A DNA stretch of 64,000 nucleotides from Glossina fuscipes (GCF_014805625.2 NW_023998415.1:25740874-25804873), one strand, 5' to 3'; positions 23,312 to 34,021 are shown, counted from the stretch's first letter. Program-made: numbers and translations. The notes: a model not told the origin generated them from the letters alone.

Positions 23312-23352
23312 CCGATCATTAGATATCCTACGTCACTTCGTCCAGTGCAATT
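23312..23352 (+). repeat. Family B 5' end fragment
   Basis: CGATCATTAGATATCCTACG matches the 5' ends at 25488 (CATCATCAAACACCCTACG) and 62122 (CATCATTAAATATCCTACAC). The homology stops after roughly 40 bp, so this is a truncated end or the head of the copy at 23735 separated by an insertion of about 380 bp. Confidence 0.45.
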
Positions 23353-23734
23353 GCTCCCTCGTTTTCGTAATAATCATCATAAAGAAGCTACGAATTAGTT
23401 TTTCTCTTCATGCAAGAGCTTGTTTTTCATTGTGATCCCTATATGTGTTGGGGTCTAAAACCAAGACCTAAGTGATCCAAACTCAATATTGATAGTTTTC
23501 TTGCTCAATCGCTACTATGCAGGAATTTTCATTATATTCACATATTAACAATGAGATCCTTTTGTCAGTTCCTATGAGTTTATGATTCCTGAAGACTCCT
23601 GTTCGCTTTGGTATCCAAAAAATATACCTACATGCTCTAAATTCGGTAACGTTGGTACTCACAGGTAGCATTACAAAACCAGGCGATAACATTATAGTAA
23701 GCAACGATCCACCATTAATATTCAACAGCTCCCT

Positions 23735-24030
23735 ATAGTTTACTCATATAAAAATATGCTTTACACGGGAAGCGATCACATAGTTTTCCGATTTGAACCA
23801 GATTGAAAAGCGTTCGTCGTTGGGCCAAAAATTCGTCAGTGTACCAAATTAAATTAAAATATTTCAAAATTTGCGACCTATGGGTTGAATATAAGAAATC
23901 AAGATGGACGGACGGACAAATGAAGAGACAACCAGGAGAGAATTGCTTTCTGAATCGATCGGTATAACCTAAAGGGCGGGCCAATCTCAAGTCCTTCTCG
24001 CTATTGCGCACAAGCGCACAAACTTATTAT
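23735..24030 (+). repeat. Family B copy lacking its extreme ends
   Basis: It carries ACGGGAAGCGATCACATAG, TTCGTCGTTGGGCCAAAAAT, the AAATATTTCAAAATTTGCGA block, CCTATGGGTTGAATATAAGA, the signature ATGGACGGACGGACAAATG, then TGAATCGATCGGTATAACC and GGGCGGGCCAATCTCAAGTC. It ends with CGCACAAACTTATTA. This is one of the better-preserved middles of the family. The 92-codon minus-strand frame over it is repeat-derived. Confidence 0.75.
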
Positions 24031-25484
24031 GCTCTTGTAGCGCTTGATTATGAACTATTTTGCGAAATAAAATTTTATGCGTAAAAGCGATTAGATCAGT
24101 TTCTCATCTCTTTTGATATAAAAATTGATCTTTGATGCATATCTTCTTGAAGACCAATCTAAGGAGTTTAAAGAGTCAATTAAAAAATTAACATTAATTG
24201 AATGCTTTCTGTGAGATGCGTTACTTGTTGTTTGAGCAACGAACGCGTACATGTGCTCAAATTCTTAACGAACCTCAAAACAAATACTTTACTTAACTCT
24301 TGTATGCAAACATAATAAATGTGCTCGCGAAACTAGTTTCAAAAATGCTTAGTTTATAGAGGTACACTGCCTATTTATTACTTGCCGTTAAAGACACTAT
24401 TATCGCTGGCTATTACAGAATAACTCAGTGCCCGCCCGCCCCAGTGCAAACTTGTGATAATTTAATTTGCATTTTACTAATTTATAGCTGATAGATCTTT
24501 AAAAAGTCGTATCTTATCTCCTCTCGTAACGTTTTCTCGTCATTGATCGTTCGATTCTCTGGTCATCATAGTAAATACAGTGAAATCTTTTTGGAAACGA
24601 CAAAATTGAACAAACAAGTCATTGTACATAATAGAAAACATATCAAATTTTCAATTTCATATAATTGCTTGCCTGTCAACGAGGCCGAATTAATGAAAAA
24701 TTTCGCTGTTTAGTTTCTAACCCGAAAAACAACATAATTTTCTTATCGCGTTCTAAAGCCAATCAAGAATGCATTTCCACCATCTAGATGTTCATCTCAA
24801 TCTGAAAGACTTTCCCTTTTGATTGAGTATCTGCCAGCAAAAGGTATATCAAGCAATATTATTATTATATGAAACTTAGTATCCGACTCCAATCAAAAAC
24901 GTTCCAACTTATGGCCGAATAGCTCAGAATAGACATATATAAAGCAAGTGTGCAAGCGTTTATTTAAAATGCAATATTCATTATTCTAATAGAAACGGAT
25001 GGCTTATGCTTGAACGATCTTTTTGCGATAGAATATTTTTCAAGTAACATAAATGAAAGGTTCCTCTGTTTTAATCTAAAATAGAAAAAGAAAATGTTGC
25101 TTTGTAGATTCATTCCACTTTTGTTTACATTTTTAATTATTTGTGTAGCATGAATGTAGATAGCATTTATCGTTCTATTAAATATGAAAATTGATCGCAT
25201 GGTTATCTTTTTCGATGATTTTTCCTTTCATACATGTTGCTGGAAGCTAAGTATCCGTCATCAAGTGGCATATGCTGTTTTGTCTGGCAGAGAGTTTTTT
25301 TCCAAGACAAAGTACACCTTTTTCGCTTGTGAATGGAAAATCTCTTACAAAACTCATTACTTTTTCGATTATATATATATATAAGTAATTATCCTTTATC
25401 TACTTTTTAACTCTTTTGTTTTTTTTTTTTTTATATAGACCAAAAAAACATATTAAGAGAAATTAAAACAAGTAAGTACAATGT
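24031..25484. other. Unassigned AT-rich DNA
   Basis: 1.45 kb with no recognised gene, repeat family or structured element. Confidence 0.5.
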
Positions 25485-25715
25485 AGCCCATCATCAAACA
25501 CCCTACGTCATTTCACTTAATATAATTAGTTAATATAACGACTTTTCAAAATACGTTGTTATATGAGGGGAAATGGGCGAAGGAGTGGTCCGATCGGAAC
25601 TATTTTCAATAGTATTGGTTCTTGGGCAAGAATGTATATCGTTATATGAAATTTCAAAAAATATATCACAAAATTCCGACCTGTGGGTTAAAGAAAACAC
25701 AAATAAGCAAATAAT
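25485..25715 (+). repeat. Family B copy, 5' two-thirds
   Basis: It starts with CATCATCAAACACCCTACGTC, continues through AACGACTTTTCAAAATACG and the TTATATGAGGGGAAATGGG block, then AGTGGTCCGATCGGAACTAT. The core TCCGATCGGA at 25589-25598 is a perfect palindrome. It continues with TTGGTTCTTGGGCAAGAATG and GACCTGTGGGTTAAAGAAAA. The 3' half (signature onward) is absent or decayed. The 84-codon open frame 25573-25827 lies over this repeat and is not supported as a gene. Confidence 0.7.
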
Positions 25716-26151
25716 AGTCGGTTGGGGTCCGTCACCATTAAAATCTTTAGCGCCGCACGAAAGCGAATGGGGTAAAAGTTATCCTTTAGCTTTCAGTGCA
25801 CTAAAAAGTATGGTTAAGAGCAAATAATCCATTACCTCATAACTCTCATCACAAATAATTTAGAATTAACACACTTATCTTGTCGCCTTCTAACCTCCAA
25901 GTTCTTTTATTTGATACCCATATCGATGGTATTAATAAAAAAAAAAATAAATAATAATCTCCCACGTCGTCGGGGGTTGATGTTAGAATGCGTTTAAACT
26001 TTCTGTCTTGCTTACCTTATGACTAACAAGCGTAAAACCTTTCAAAATTTCGTGTGGACATGGACGATCTGTCCGATTTTTGCGCATAGAAAATTTCAGC
26101 CGTCTCCCTTTCGTAATTTGTGAGTGATGAGCAAAAACCCACAAATCTGTG
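25716..26151. other. Unassigned AT-rich DNA
   Basis: No gene recognised. A poly-A/AAT tract lies at 25937-25956. Confidence 0.45.
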
Positions 26152-26207
26152 GTTAGAGAAGCGGCATTTGCTTCTCCTTACGCTTTGCCGCTTGCGTGTC
26201 CTCTAAC
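26152..26207. repeat. Imperfect hairpin
   Basis: GTTAGAG-AAGCGGC (26152-26165) pairs with GCCGCTT (26187-26193) and CTCTAAC (26201-26207). That gives 14 bp with a 7-nt unpaired segment in the 3' arm and a loop of about 21 nt. It is GC-richer than its surroundings. Its function is unknown. Confidence 0.6.
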
Positions 26208-26249
26208 TATTTTAGCTCATGCGTACCAAAAACTTCCAATCATTCTACC

Positions 26250-26440
26250 GAATTTGGAGTCGATATGTTAATTCATGCGACCAAGAGAGTGCCATCAGGG
26301 CAGACATAGTTTAATCGATTCGGGACTTTACACTGATCAAGCATGCATGATAGGGTCTCTGAAGCTTCTTTTTGGATGTTGCCAACATTATGACAAAAGG
26401 AGCATACTGAGACCCTTCGATGATGGGCATAAAAAGTCTT
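26250..26440 (+). repeat. Family A copy, 3' part
   Basis: An eroded signature (AGGGCAGACATAGTTTAATC) precedes TCGATTCGGGACTTTACAC, a TGATCAAGCA core, and GGGTCTCTGAAGCTTCTTTT. TGTTGCCAACATTATGACAA and TTCGATGATGGGCATAAAAA follow. The order and 3' terminus match other family A copies. Confidence 0.65.
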
Positions 26441-28084
26441 GCTTCTTTCTTCGATCAGACATTTCCCATATTTTGTTTAGCTTGGAGGGAGCCTTACGAA
26501 GTTAATTACCATTTTTTGTACGATATTTGATCGCCTCGCACAAATGTTATATATCGTGCATGTTTTAGATTATATTCTCATACGACTTGATGGTACTTTT
26601 CCGGTCATCGTAGAACCCAAGACCCATATTTACATGCTCTGCAGTATTTTCAGAACTATCAACGAATATCCGATTTCCAGATCAAGAAAATACTCAGAGC
26701 ACAAACTTAAGATCCATAGCAGAAGCTCCACAATTTTGAGTTCAGTTGGTTGAGTTCCAAATGTAACTTAACAAGAGGGAGGAAGAGATATTGTATGTTT
26801 TCTGGTAAGATTTCAAGGATGTCGTCGTGATTTTCATAGACGAGTTGATTAACCAACGCAGTCAAATCGATTTCGGTATTTGTGCGATCTCCGGTGCCTG
26901 TTTCAAACGTAATATATAATGCGATATATATAATACATTATGGATGTATGTAATACAAAATTGCTTGAGATTATGATTGTCCAAAAAAATATGCCTCAAG
27001 GCATACATATCTTTTTTTACTTGTTTTTCGATTTTTTTTCTCCCATTAAAAAAAAAAAAAAAATGTATAATTATTGGTTGTTGGCCTGCCAACAGCCTAA
27101 AGCTTAAATTATTTATTCAAATTCACTACAATTAACAACTTAAATACAAGATATCAGTTGCGTTAAGTCAAAAATTTCAAAAAAGCAAAATTTTTTCCTT
27201 TTCATTTAACTCAACACTACTCTTTAGTAATAAATTGAATAAACATTTCAATTATAGTAAATATGGTCAGCCAACGAAGAGAAAAACAAAAAAACCAAAA
27301 AAACAAAAACAAAAAAAAAAAGAAAGGCTTGAAGAAAGGCTTGTTCTATGTGAAAGAGAAAGAAAACAATTGTTTCAAAGTCGATTTTCTCGTCTCATTT
27401 GAAAATAGTTTTTACTCTCGTAAACGACCGATTTACTAAGATTTCTAAATGCCTAAGGCCATCGATTTTCTTAAGCCAAAACGCAATTTATCACAATTTT
27501 TAAAATCTATTAAAACCATCAAAAGCTAATACTCGACTAGTCCGCAAGCGAAAAAAGCAACCACACAACCAATTTTAATATCTTCATTACAATTGTTTTT
27601 GTTTCCTTTTTAATATTATTACAACAAAGTATATACAATAATAACTTACATTAGAGCTTACATACATACATACATACATACAATCATGCATACGTACATA
27701 CATAGATGCATACGTACATACATTATTTTTCCCTGGACATGTTCTTAACGTATATGAGCACAATGAGCAACATTTGCCGGGCATGTACAATAATCATGCA
27801 TGTGATCACTGCGTGGGTAGAGTGTTTAAATTACTTTCGAGCACATCTTCATATAATAATAATAATAATAATAAAAAGCTAAAAAAAAAAATAAATAAAA
27901 TAAAATACACAAAAGAAAAGGTCTACAAACAAATACAAACCATTTCAATCATATGATAGTATTACATAAGCAGTGCTAATAAACCGCTTAGAAATTGAGG
28001 CAACAACGGCAAGATAGAAAATCAAATCAAAATTATTAAGTGCAACATTTACGTACTTTCCATAACGATTTCGTTTTTCGATGA
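26441..28084. other. Unassigned DNA with simple repeats
   Basis: No recognised gene. Poly-A is at 27047-27062, an A-rich (AAAAAC)n stretch at 27280-27320, a CATA/CATG-type tract at 27659-27725 and (AAT)n at 27855-27874. Open frames here are low-complexity. Confidence 0.5.
27659..27725. repeat. (CATA)n-type microsatellite
   Basis: CATACATACATACATACATA is followed by degenerate CATGCATACGTACATACATA units over about 65 bp. Confidence 0.9.
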
Positions 28085-28181
28085 TTGTATTTTTATGACC
28101 ATCACCAACGGATGAGGAGTATATTAATTTTGTTAAAACGTTTGCAACGTCCAGAAGGAAGCGTCGAAGACTCCATAAAGT
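28085..28181 (-). repeat. Family A copy truncated by the assembly gap
   Basis: On plus, TTTTTATGACCATCACC and GGATGAGGAGTATATTAATT, then TTGCAACGTCCAGAAGGAAG and AGACTCCATAAAGT. Reversed, this is the family A 3' end (CTTCC...CGTTGCAAACG, then CCTCATCC). The remainder lies in the N run. A long open frame called across the Ns is an artefact. Confidence 0.7.
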
Positions 28182-28581
28182 NNNNNNNNNNNNNNNNNNN
28201 NNNNNNNNNNNNNNNNNNNNNNNNNNNNNNNNNNNNNNNNNNNNNNNNNNNNNNNNNNNNNNNNNNNNNNNNNNNNNNNNNNNNNNNNNNNNNNNNNNNN
28301 NNNNNNNNNNNNNNNNNNNNNNNNNNNNNNNNNNNNNNNNNNNNNNNNNNNNNNNNNNNNNNNNNNNNNNNNNNNNNNNNNNNNNNNNNNNNNNNNNNNN
28401 NNNNNNNNNNNNNNNNNNNNNNNNNNNNNNNNNNNNNNNNNNNNNNNNNNNNNNNNNNNNNNNNNNNNNNNNNNNNNNNNNNNNNNNNNNNNNNNNNNNN
28501 NNNNNNNNNNNNNNNNNNNNNNNNNNNNNNNNNNNNNNNNNNNNNNNNNNNNNNNNNNNNNNNNNNNNNNNNNNNNNNNNN
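28182..28581. other. Assembly gap (400 N)
   Basis: Exactly 400 consecutive N. The round length suggests a placeholder or an estimated gap. The left flank is a family A fragment and the right flank leads into a family C tail, so repeats probably caused the break. Confidence 0.99.
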
Positions 28582-28589
28582 AGTATGAG

Positions 28590-28700
28590 AATTTTGTTCT
28601 TTTACTTCATTTCTCTCTTTTTTTGGGGGCGCACCCCCCGCGGGGTGATGGTATAAAAGATTCGATCCCGATCGAATTTCATTTTCTTACTTGTTATTGT
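28590..28700 (+). repeat. Family C 3' end with GC-rich hairpin
   Basis: GGGGG-CGCA-CCCCC (28625-28638) forms a short GC hairpin continued by GCGGGGTG. GATGGTATAAAAGA follows, then a near-palindrome around CGATCCCGATCG, then ATTTCATTTTCTTACTTGTT. The tail matches the copies at 49660-49722 and 59330-59396. The 5' part is lost in the gap. Confidence 0.6.
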
Positions 28701-30119
28701 TATTAATGTTATGCATTAAGGAATTGTTGAAAAAATTAAATATTGACATTAAGCAGTCTATGCACACGGACGTTTAAATCGTTTCATATATTTGCCAGCA
28801 TCTTCTCATATATTTGTGTATAAACCCGTTTGAAAATTAAAAAAAGAAAGAAAACGTTTATATGATTGAAGACTGCCATCCATTAACTCTTGTGTAGTGG
28901 CTATCGTTGGCAGAATTATAGTAAAATAAAAATAATCAACGTGTGGGCTGAGCATACAATCCTTCCGATCGCGAACATTTCGCTCGCACTTACAATTACC
29001 GTACACACATTAATGCGTTACGTATACAAATTGTATGAAATATTTTTGGGCAGAATTCATAAAATTAAGAAATCTTTATGTTACGAGCTCGTGTGTGTGT
29101 GCACAGTTGATACTCTTACTTGACCTATCAAAGGAAGTTATCTTTTATATGTTTGTCCGGCAAAAGGAAGAAAAAACTCATTCTTTTGAAATCGACTCCA
29201 GAATGGACAGCACATAACTGACTGCTATTATACCTCTGCCTCCTAACAAAAGGTAGCCGTCTAGTGGCACCATTATACGTAAGTCGCAAAGAGTTATACA
29301 ATAATAAGAACTCATCGCTCTTCTGAATTTGTTGGTCTCATCGTCACGAGGCCTAATCCATTTTTTCACCCAAAAAAAAAAAAAAGGATTGAATTGATTC
29401 GATAGAACTTTCATACGTCATATCGTCAAGCCATACACAGCAAAGTTTTTATACGTCATTTCCCTTTCCTAGAGGACCTTTTGATTGATTGCTTAGAACC
29501 ATTTTCGCGTACAATGCCTACATCCCCGAAATTTATTATTAGATTAATATTTGCTACAAATTAGAAATCGTAAGCGCGAACTTATGAGCGTAAATTATGG
29601 TCATGGGGACTAAGAAAAATACAAATGCTCAGCATCAGAGTACTAACTGAATCAATAATCATGCTATAAAGGTTGTGGTCGAAACCTCAATAAAATGAAA
29701 TGAAGAACAAAAAAATATCTTCTCTCTATTGCCTGTTATTCGATTGTCTGAATCGATTACCAGTTGTTGACGCAGGGGATCTTTTAATGGCTTTACTAAT
29801 TATATTTAATCGTAAACAAATGACGCAAATCCCACCTTTAACGAAGTGAAAGAGACAGATATTGATTTCGCAAGTCCCGATGCCATTACTTTTACTATTT
29901 ATTCGTGACCTGACGAGAGAGGAGAGAAAATAGTGATCGAGATCATTGGTACTGTCATGTATAGCAAGCAGAGATCATTCGATTTTATTCGACTTTTATT
30001 TGCTAAATCTAGGTAGGCAAGCTGATCGCAAAAAATTACTAAAACTTATAGTTTCTTACTTGCACGGCACATACGAAAGCAAATTTCAGTTTCATATCAA
30101 AAAATGTAGGCAGAGGTAA
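28701..30119. other. Unassigned AT-rich DNA
   Basis: 1.4 kb with no recognised gene. Short overlapping frames at 28806-29217 and 29178-29414 show no motif. Poly-A is at 29371-29384. Confidence 0.5.
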
Positions 30120-30610
30120 TTAAAATGCCGTATAGGTGCTTGGCATCAGAGCAAAGTAGGGCCTCAATGATAATTTATGGTTCTCACATACTAACATTGA
30201 GCGATATTTATCAAAGCTTTTAATTCTCATTTTCTCGCGGTACCTAGCGATCGAAGCATCTAAAGATGACATCATTGCTGAAAAACGTGAATCTGTAAAG
30301 CAACGGATTCGCTCTGACATAAAGGCATTCGACCTTATAGCAAGAAGTTCGTAATTGGCAGCAGCGACGGGACGCCTAGTCGCTTTAGTCGTAATTTAGA
30401 TTCTTTGACTCCGCTAATAAACGTTAGTTGTTCAGCCATTGCAATCTTGGCCGCGATGTCGCATATGTTATCAACAGTCCGTCTTTCTTTTATTATTATT
30501 ATTATTATTATTATTATAAGCAGTTGAATTAATGTTAGCCAGATATACTGTAATCGACGTAAGCAAGCTTCCTGACTGTTTAAATCTAGTATCGAGAAAA
30601 TTCTAAACAA
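30120..30610 (-). pseudogene. Frameshifted ORF pair of unknown family
   Basis: Two minus-strand frames follow one another in different phases: 30610-30335 (91 codons), then 30320-30120 (66 codons). The second frame is already open upstream of its first Met. The join therefore reads as continuous peptide with one shift near 30335 (ITNFLL into AIRSNAFMSERIRCF). Protein-like runs include MAEQLTFISGVKESKLRLKR before the shift and SSLDASIARYREKMRIKSFD after it. A (TTA)n run at 30490-30517 is translated as poly-Ile in the first frame, which argues against function there. It might be a decayed transposon ORF. No family is recognised, and a spurious pair is possible. Confidence 0.3.
30490..30517. repeat. 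(TTA)n microsatellite
   Basis: About nine pure TTA units. Confidence 0.95.
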
Positions 30611-30669
30611 ATTGATGGAATACCGTCTGAAAAGTACCTAAAAGATTATAAATATGATGAAAGGTTAAT

Positions 30670-30962
30670 GTATCGATTGGTCGAAATAAAGAACTTTGAA
30701 CGTAATGACGCGTGTCCTTGGGTCCCATACAAACATACTCCAGAAAAATATCTTAAAATGTACGACCTGCAATTCGAGGACAAGAACACATGGACGGATA
30801 TTAGAGAGACAAGGAAGACGGATGAACAAGCAGAAAATGATTCCGAATCGATCGGCATAACGAAAGGTGGATCAATTCAAAGTCATTCTTAATGTTACAG
30901 CCATCCGCATAAACTCAAGTCTGTCCCGTACCTCAAGCGGTGTAGTGTATAGCATTTAAAAA
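30670..30962 (+). repeat. Family B copy, middle and 3' end
   Basis: AAAGAACTTTGAACGTAATG, CGCGTGTCCTTGGGTCCCAT, TATCTTAAAATGTACGACCT and a signature containing ACATGGACGGATATTAG are followed by AGAAAATGATTCCGAATCG, ATCGGCATAACGAAAGGTGG, CATCCGCATAAACTCAAG and CGGTGTAGTGTATAG. The order is canonical. The 5' end is missing or decayed. The 74-codon frame across it and the reverse frame are repeat-derived. Confidence 0.75.
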
Positions 30963-32459
30963 AAAAAAACCAATTAAAAAATCCAAGCATGTTCATGTAA
31001 AAATAAACAATGTTTGTTGTTTATTTCTAAAAGTTCAACCTAAGGTCCTGCCGTGGATTGTCATTATCGTGAGTTGAATAATCACTTAAAAAAAAAAAAA
31101 AAAAGAAAAAAAAAAAGGCAGAGTTAAGACCTAAATTCATGAAACGAATATCATAAGATGAAATAAGTTTGACTTAAGCTATTATATCATTTTCTTTAGC
31201 AGCTACTGATTGCTTCTTATCTGTAATACTATCAGCAAACGGTTTATACTCATTTTTCCATTCTATTTGCAACGTCGCGAAATGCACTTGCGAGAAATCG
31301 TTGAAATCGCCAAATTTCAAATAGAATTCTGATCCTTACTGCATATACTGCATATAACATTAGTTAAGTAGGGTGCAAAAGTCGAATTTGAAAGTTGCAA
31401 GAGCTGTTCTGTAAGAGCTTGAATGAAATTAAGTCTGACGGAGCCGACCTCGAAACAAACGCATTTACATTATTTGCCTATATAATCCATTCAGTATAAG
31501 ATGAAATGATTTTGCCGCACTTTACACATATGTGTCATTCACATATAACGGGTATTTTAGATTCGTATTAAAATGCATAAAATTTGTTTATTTGTTTACC
31601 AAGTTTTATGAACAACATACATACATTGAAAATGCAGCAGCGATGCAATCATTAATTAGCTAAAAATATATGGAACCAATTTGTGTTTGTTGGGTTACTA
31701 AGGGTATCGTTTCTAATTGTTCTTAGACTTTGAACACACAGTCAATGAAAAGCTCTGGCATAATATTTCGTATGTAATTTTATTCTATGTATTTAAGCAG
31801 AGTCGGTTTTATTTCTTGAATTTTTTCTTTCTTAATTTAGGCCATCACATTAGACATTTAATAAAATCGACTCGTGATTGAGTAAATTCGTTATAAAAAT
31901 ATATGCACAAATGATTCTTACGCTCTTCACTTACAAGCAAACGGCAACAATAAATGGTTTTTTTTTTTTTCATATATATTTTCCTAATTTATGTTTGTAC
32001 ACTTATAAGATCAAGAGAAGTGTTAACAAAGAATTTCTTAATTGATTATATTATTTAGACTTCATTTTGTTTTTCTTCCAAGGATGTGTTACATATATTA
32101 TGGTCCAGCCGCAACGGTAGTATGAGCGTTCCTTCTGAACCCTCCTTTTCGATTCGATTGCGAATGTTGTGTTTAGGGCTTAAATTTCGCAGGTATTACC
32201 AAATAATTATTAATGCTGTCCATGACATTCTTGCAATATTAAGAGAAAAGTGTCTCCATAGCAACTCGATCGTCTTTATAGTAGTAAGCTTCGGAATTTT
32301 TGTAAAAATTCTTACGTTCACGTTATAGTTCGTTTAGTGTTATCTAACTATACCGGCATGAACTCATTTCGCGGTGTTTTGTCCCTTGGATACGTCCGTT
32401 ACAATACTAATCACTATGTTTTCTTCCTTTCTTCGTTGTTTCTTTGCTTACTCTCAACC
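30963..32459. other. Unassigned AT-rich DNA
   Basis: 1.5 kb without a recognised gene. A-rich tracts are at 31087-31117 and a poly-T at 31958-31970. The 80-codon plus frame at 32086-32328 shows no motif. Confidence 0.5.
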
Positions 32460-32660
32460 TTCTTGTTTTTATGACCATCATCGAAGGATGAGGAGTGTAT
32501 TCGTTTTGTGAGAACGTTGTGAAACATATTCCCAGAAGGAAGTTTCATATTCTTGTTTAGCATCAAATTCTGAATCGATTTAGGCATTTTCGTCTGTCCG
32601 TCTGTCCGTCTGCGTAATGTCTGTTGTAAACATTGTCCTGGCAGATGAATGTATAGACAT
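32460..32660 (-). repeat. Family A copy, 3' part
   Basis: On plus, TTTTTATGACCATCATCGAA and GGATGAGGAGTGTATTCG are followed by CCCAGAAGGAAGTTTCATAT and TTCTGAATCGATTTAGGC, then CGTCTGTCCGTCTGTCCGTC, the reversed signature, and AATGTCTGTTGTAAACATTG. Orientation is opposite to the copy at 33065-33545. Confidence 0.75.
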
Positions 32661-32844
32661 TTGAACGCACATTCTGTACAAAAATATAAAACATTAACCA
32701 CGCCTACCCAATATAATAGAGTATTAAAGTGTAATCTTTTTTTAATTTCTTTCTTTATAAAGCGCACAAAACCTTCAAACATGTCATCAAGCATATAAAT
32801 TCTCGGCGAGTTTCAAATTTGGAATGCAATTAACAAATGCCTCC

Positions 32845-33010
32845 GTCTATTCGCCTGTCCAAGTATCTGTCCGCCCAACCGTGTGATATTTCCGGTAAAC
32901 ATTCTTCTGTTAGCGAAAATGAAGATATCGTCTACAAATTTGCAAGAGAATTTGGAAGTGATCTAAGCTTTTTAAAGGACACGCCTATGCGGCAAAAATT
33001 TTGATTTTTA
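32845..33010 (-). repeat. Family A head, minus orientation
   Basis: On plus, CGTCTATTCGCCTGTCC, GGTAAACATTCTTCTG, GCGAAAATGAAGATATCG, ACAAATTTGCAAGAGAATTT, GGACACGCCTATGCGG. This mirrors the head of the copy at 9965-10080. It lies in the same orientation as 32460-32660, but has its own signature, so it is probably a separate fragment. Confidence 0.75.
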
Positions 33011-33064
33011 AAATACAAAAAAAAAAAAAATTCAGGAAAATTTACTTATTTTTATATAGATATT

Positions 33065-33550
33065 ATTTGATACACTATTATATATAGAGTGGACATGGTA
33101 AATTGTTCTCATTTTTGTATACGTATTACACAATCACCCATAGAAAGCGTGTTTAAATTTTTGTAGATATATCTGCTGCAGCTTGAGTAATGGACAAAAA
33201 ACCAATTTCTCATTCCTTTTAAAAAACAAAGATATTCTTAATTTACGTTGGACTGTGGATAAGCCCTTCGACCGATTTGACTCATCTTCAATACCAACTT
33301 TGTCTGCAAGAACTTCCATTGGTTCTGCCAAATATGAAATGGATAGCTCCCTTGTTGTGGCCAGGAGAACCTTTACAACTAAGATTACACAGACGAGCGG
33401 ACGGACGGACATGCTTAAATCGATGTAGAATTTGATGGTGATCAAGAATATACATACTTTGCGGGGTTTTCTGATGCTTCCTTCAGCGCGTTGCAAACGT
33501 TTCGATAAAATGACTATACCCCACATCCTGCGATAATGGGTATAAAAAGC
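33065..33550 (+). repeat. Family A copy, longest in window
   Basis: Shared with 10225-10600: TACGTATTACACAATCACCC, GTTTAAATTTTTGTAGATAT, AACCAATTTCTCATTCCTTT, GGCCAGGAGAACCTTTACAA, signature GAGCGGACGGACGGACATGC at 33395-33414, TTAAATCGATGTAGAATTTG, GGTGATCAAGAATATAC, CTTCCTTCAGCGCGTTGCAA, and GCGATAATGGGTATAAAAA at the 3' end. It has about 100 bp in the middle (33230-33350) that the 10-kb copy lacks. Frames of 81 (plus) and 130 (minus) codons over it are not genes. Confidence 0.8.
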
Positions 33551-33878
33551 TAAGAATGAAATTTATTAATGTATCTGTTAATTTGTTAATGCTTGAAGTA
33601 TGTATAGATTGCATGCACAATCAAGTTAATGCCATTAAAACGCAATTCGGCCTTTTTGGCAAGATGTGTCACCGACAAATTAAATAAACACAGCTATGTT
33701 CGTTATTAAGTTTCCCATAAGCCAGTGAAGACACATGAACCAGGTTGACGCAAGCAAGATTATAATAAATTAAATAAACAAAAAATGTCCATAAGGCGTA
33801 GAAAAATTAACGAATGACTCTTTCAACATTGCTTTAATCTAATGGAAAGACTACACTTGGTCACGGTTCATTATAAAG
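33551..33878. other. Unassigned AT-rich DNA
   Basis: I see nothing recognisable between the family A and family B copies. Confidence 0.45.
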
Positions 33879-34021
33879 TACCCTACACCAGTCTACAGTT
33901 ATTCATATCTACAAAGTGAGACGTTATATGAAAAGAGGAGAAGCTTAGATTGATTCGAAAAGTGATCCTATCCCAAGTCCTGCTGGGTCTTGCATCCATC
34001 CTCACAAACTGATGTAGGGTA
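33879..34021 (+). mobile_element. Family B deletion derivative with intact ends (MITE-like)
   Basis: This is a 143-bp internally deleted copy with both termini visible. It begins TA-CCCTACACCAG at 33879 and ends CTGATGTAGGG-TA at 34021. The 11-bp ends are inverted repeats (10 of 11), each bordered by TA, as in Tc1/mariner-type insertions. Between them are the AAGTGAGACGTTATATGAAA part of the 5' body and the TGATTCGAAAAGTGATC, CTATCCCAAGTCC and GCATCCATCCTCACAAACT blocks of the 3' body. The signature region is deleted. It is the best evidence in the window for the family's ends. Confidence 0.7.

Noticed and set aside
27659..27725. CRISPR-like array of short repeats
   Set aside because: CATA/CATG units have no constant repeat plus unique spacer pattern; this is a microsatellite in a eukaryotic genome.
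27780..27880. Second SINE next to the (AAT)n tract
   Set aside because: GGGTAGAGTG could be read as an A box, but the supposed B box TTTCGAGCAC departs from GTTCRANNC and there is no consistent body.
28085..28588. 167-codon plus-strand open frame
   Set aside because: Most of it is translated N from the assembly gap, and the readable start is a family A repeat in the opposite orientation.
33134..33526. 130-codon minus-strand open frame
   Set aside because: It lies entirely within the plus-oriented family A copy. The same repeat at 10225-10600 does not preserve the frame.
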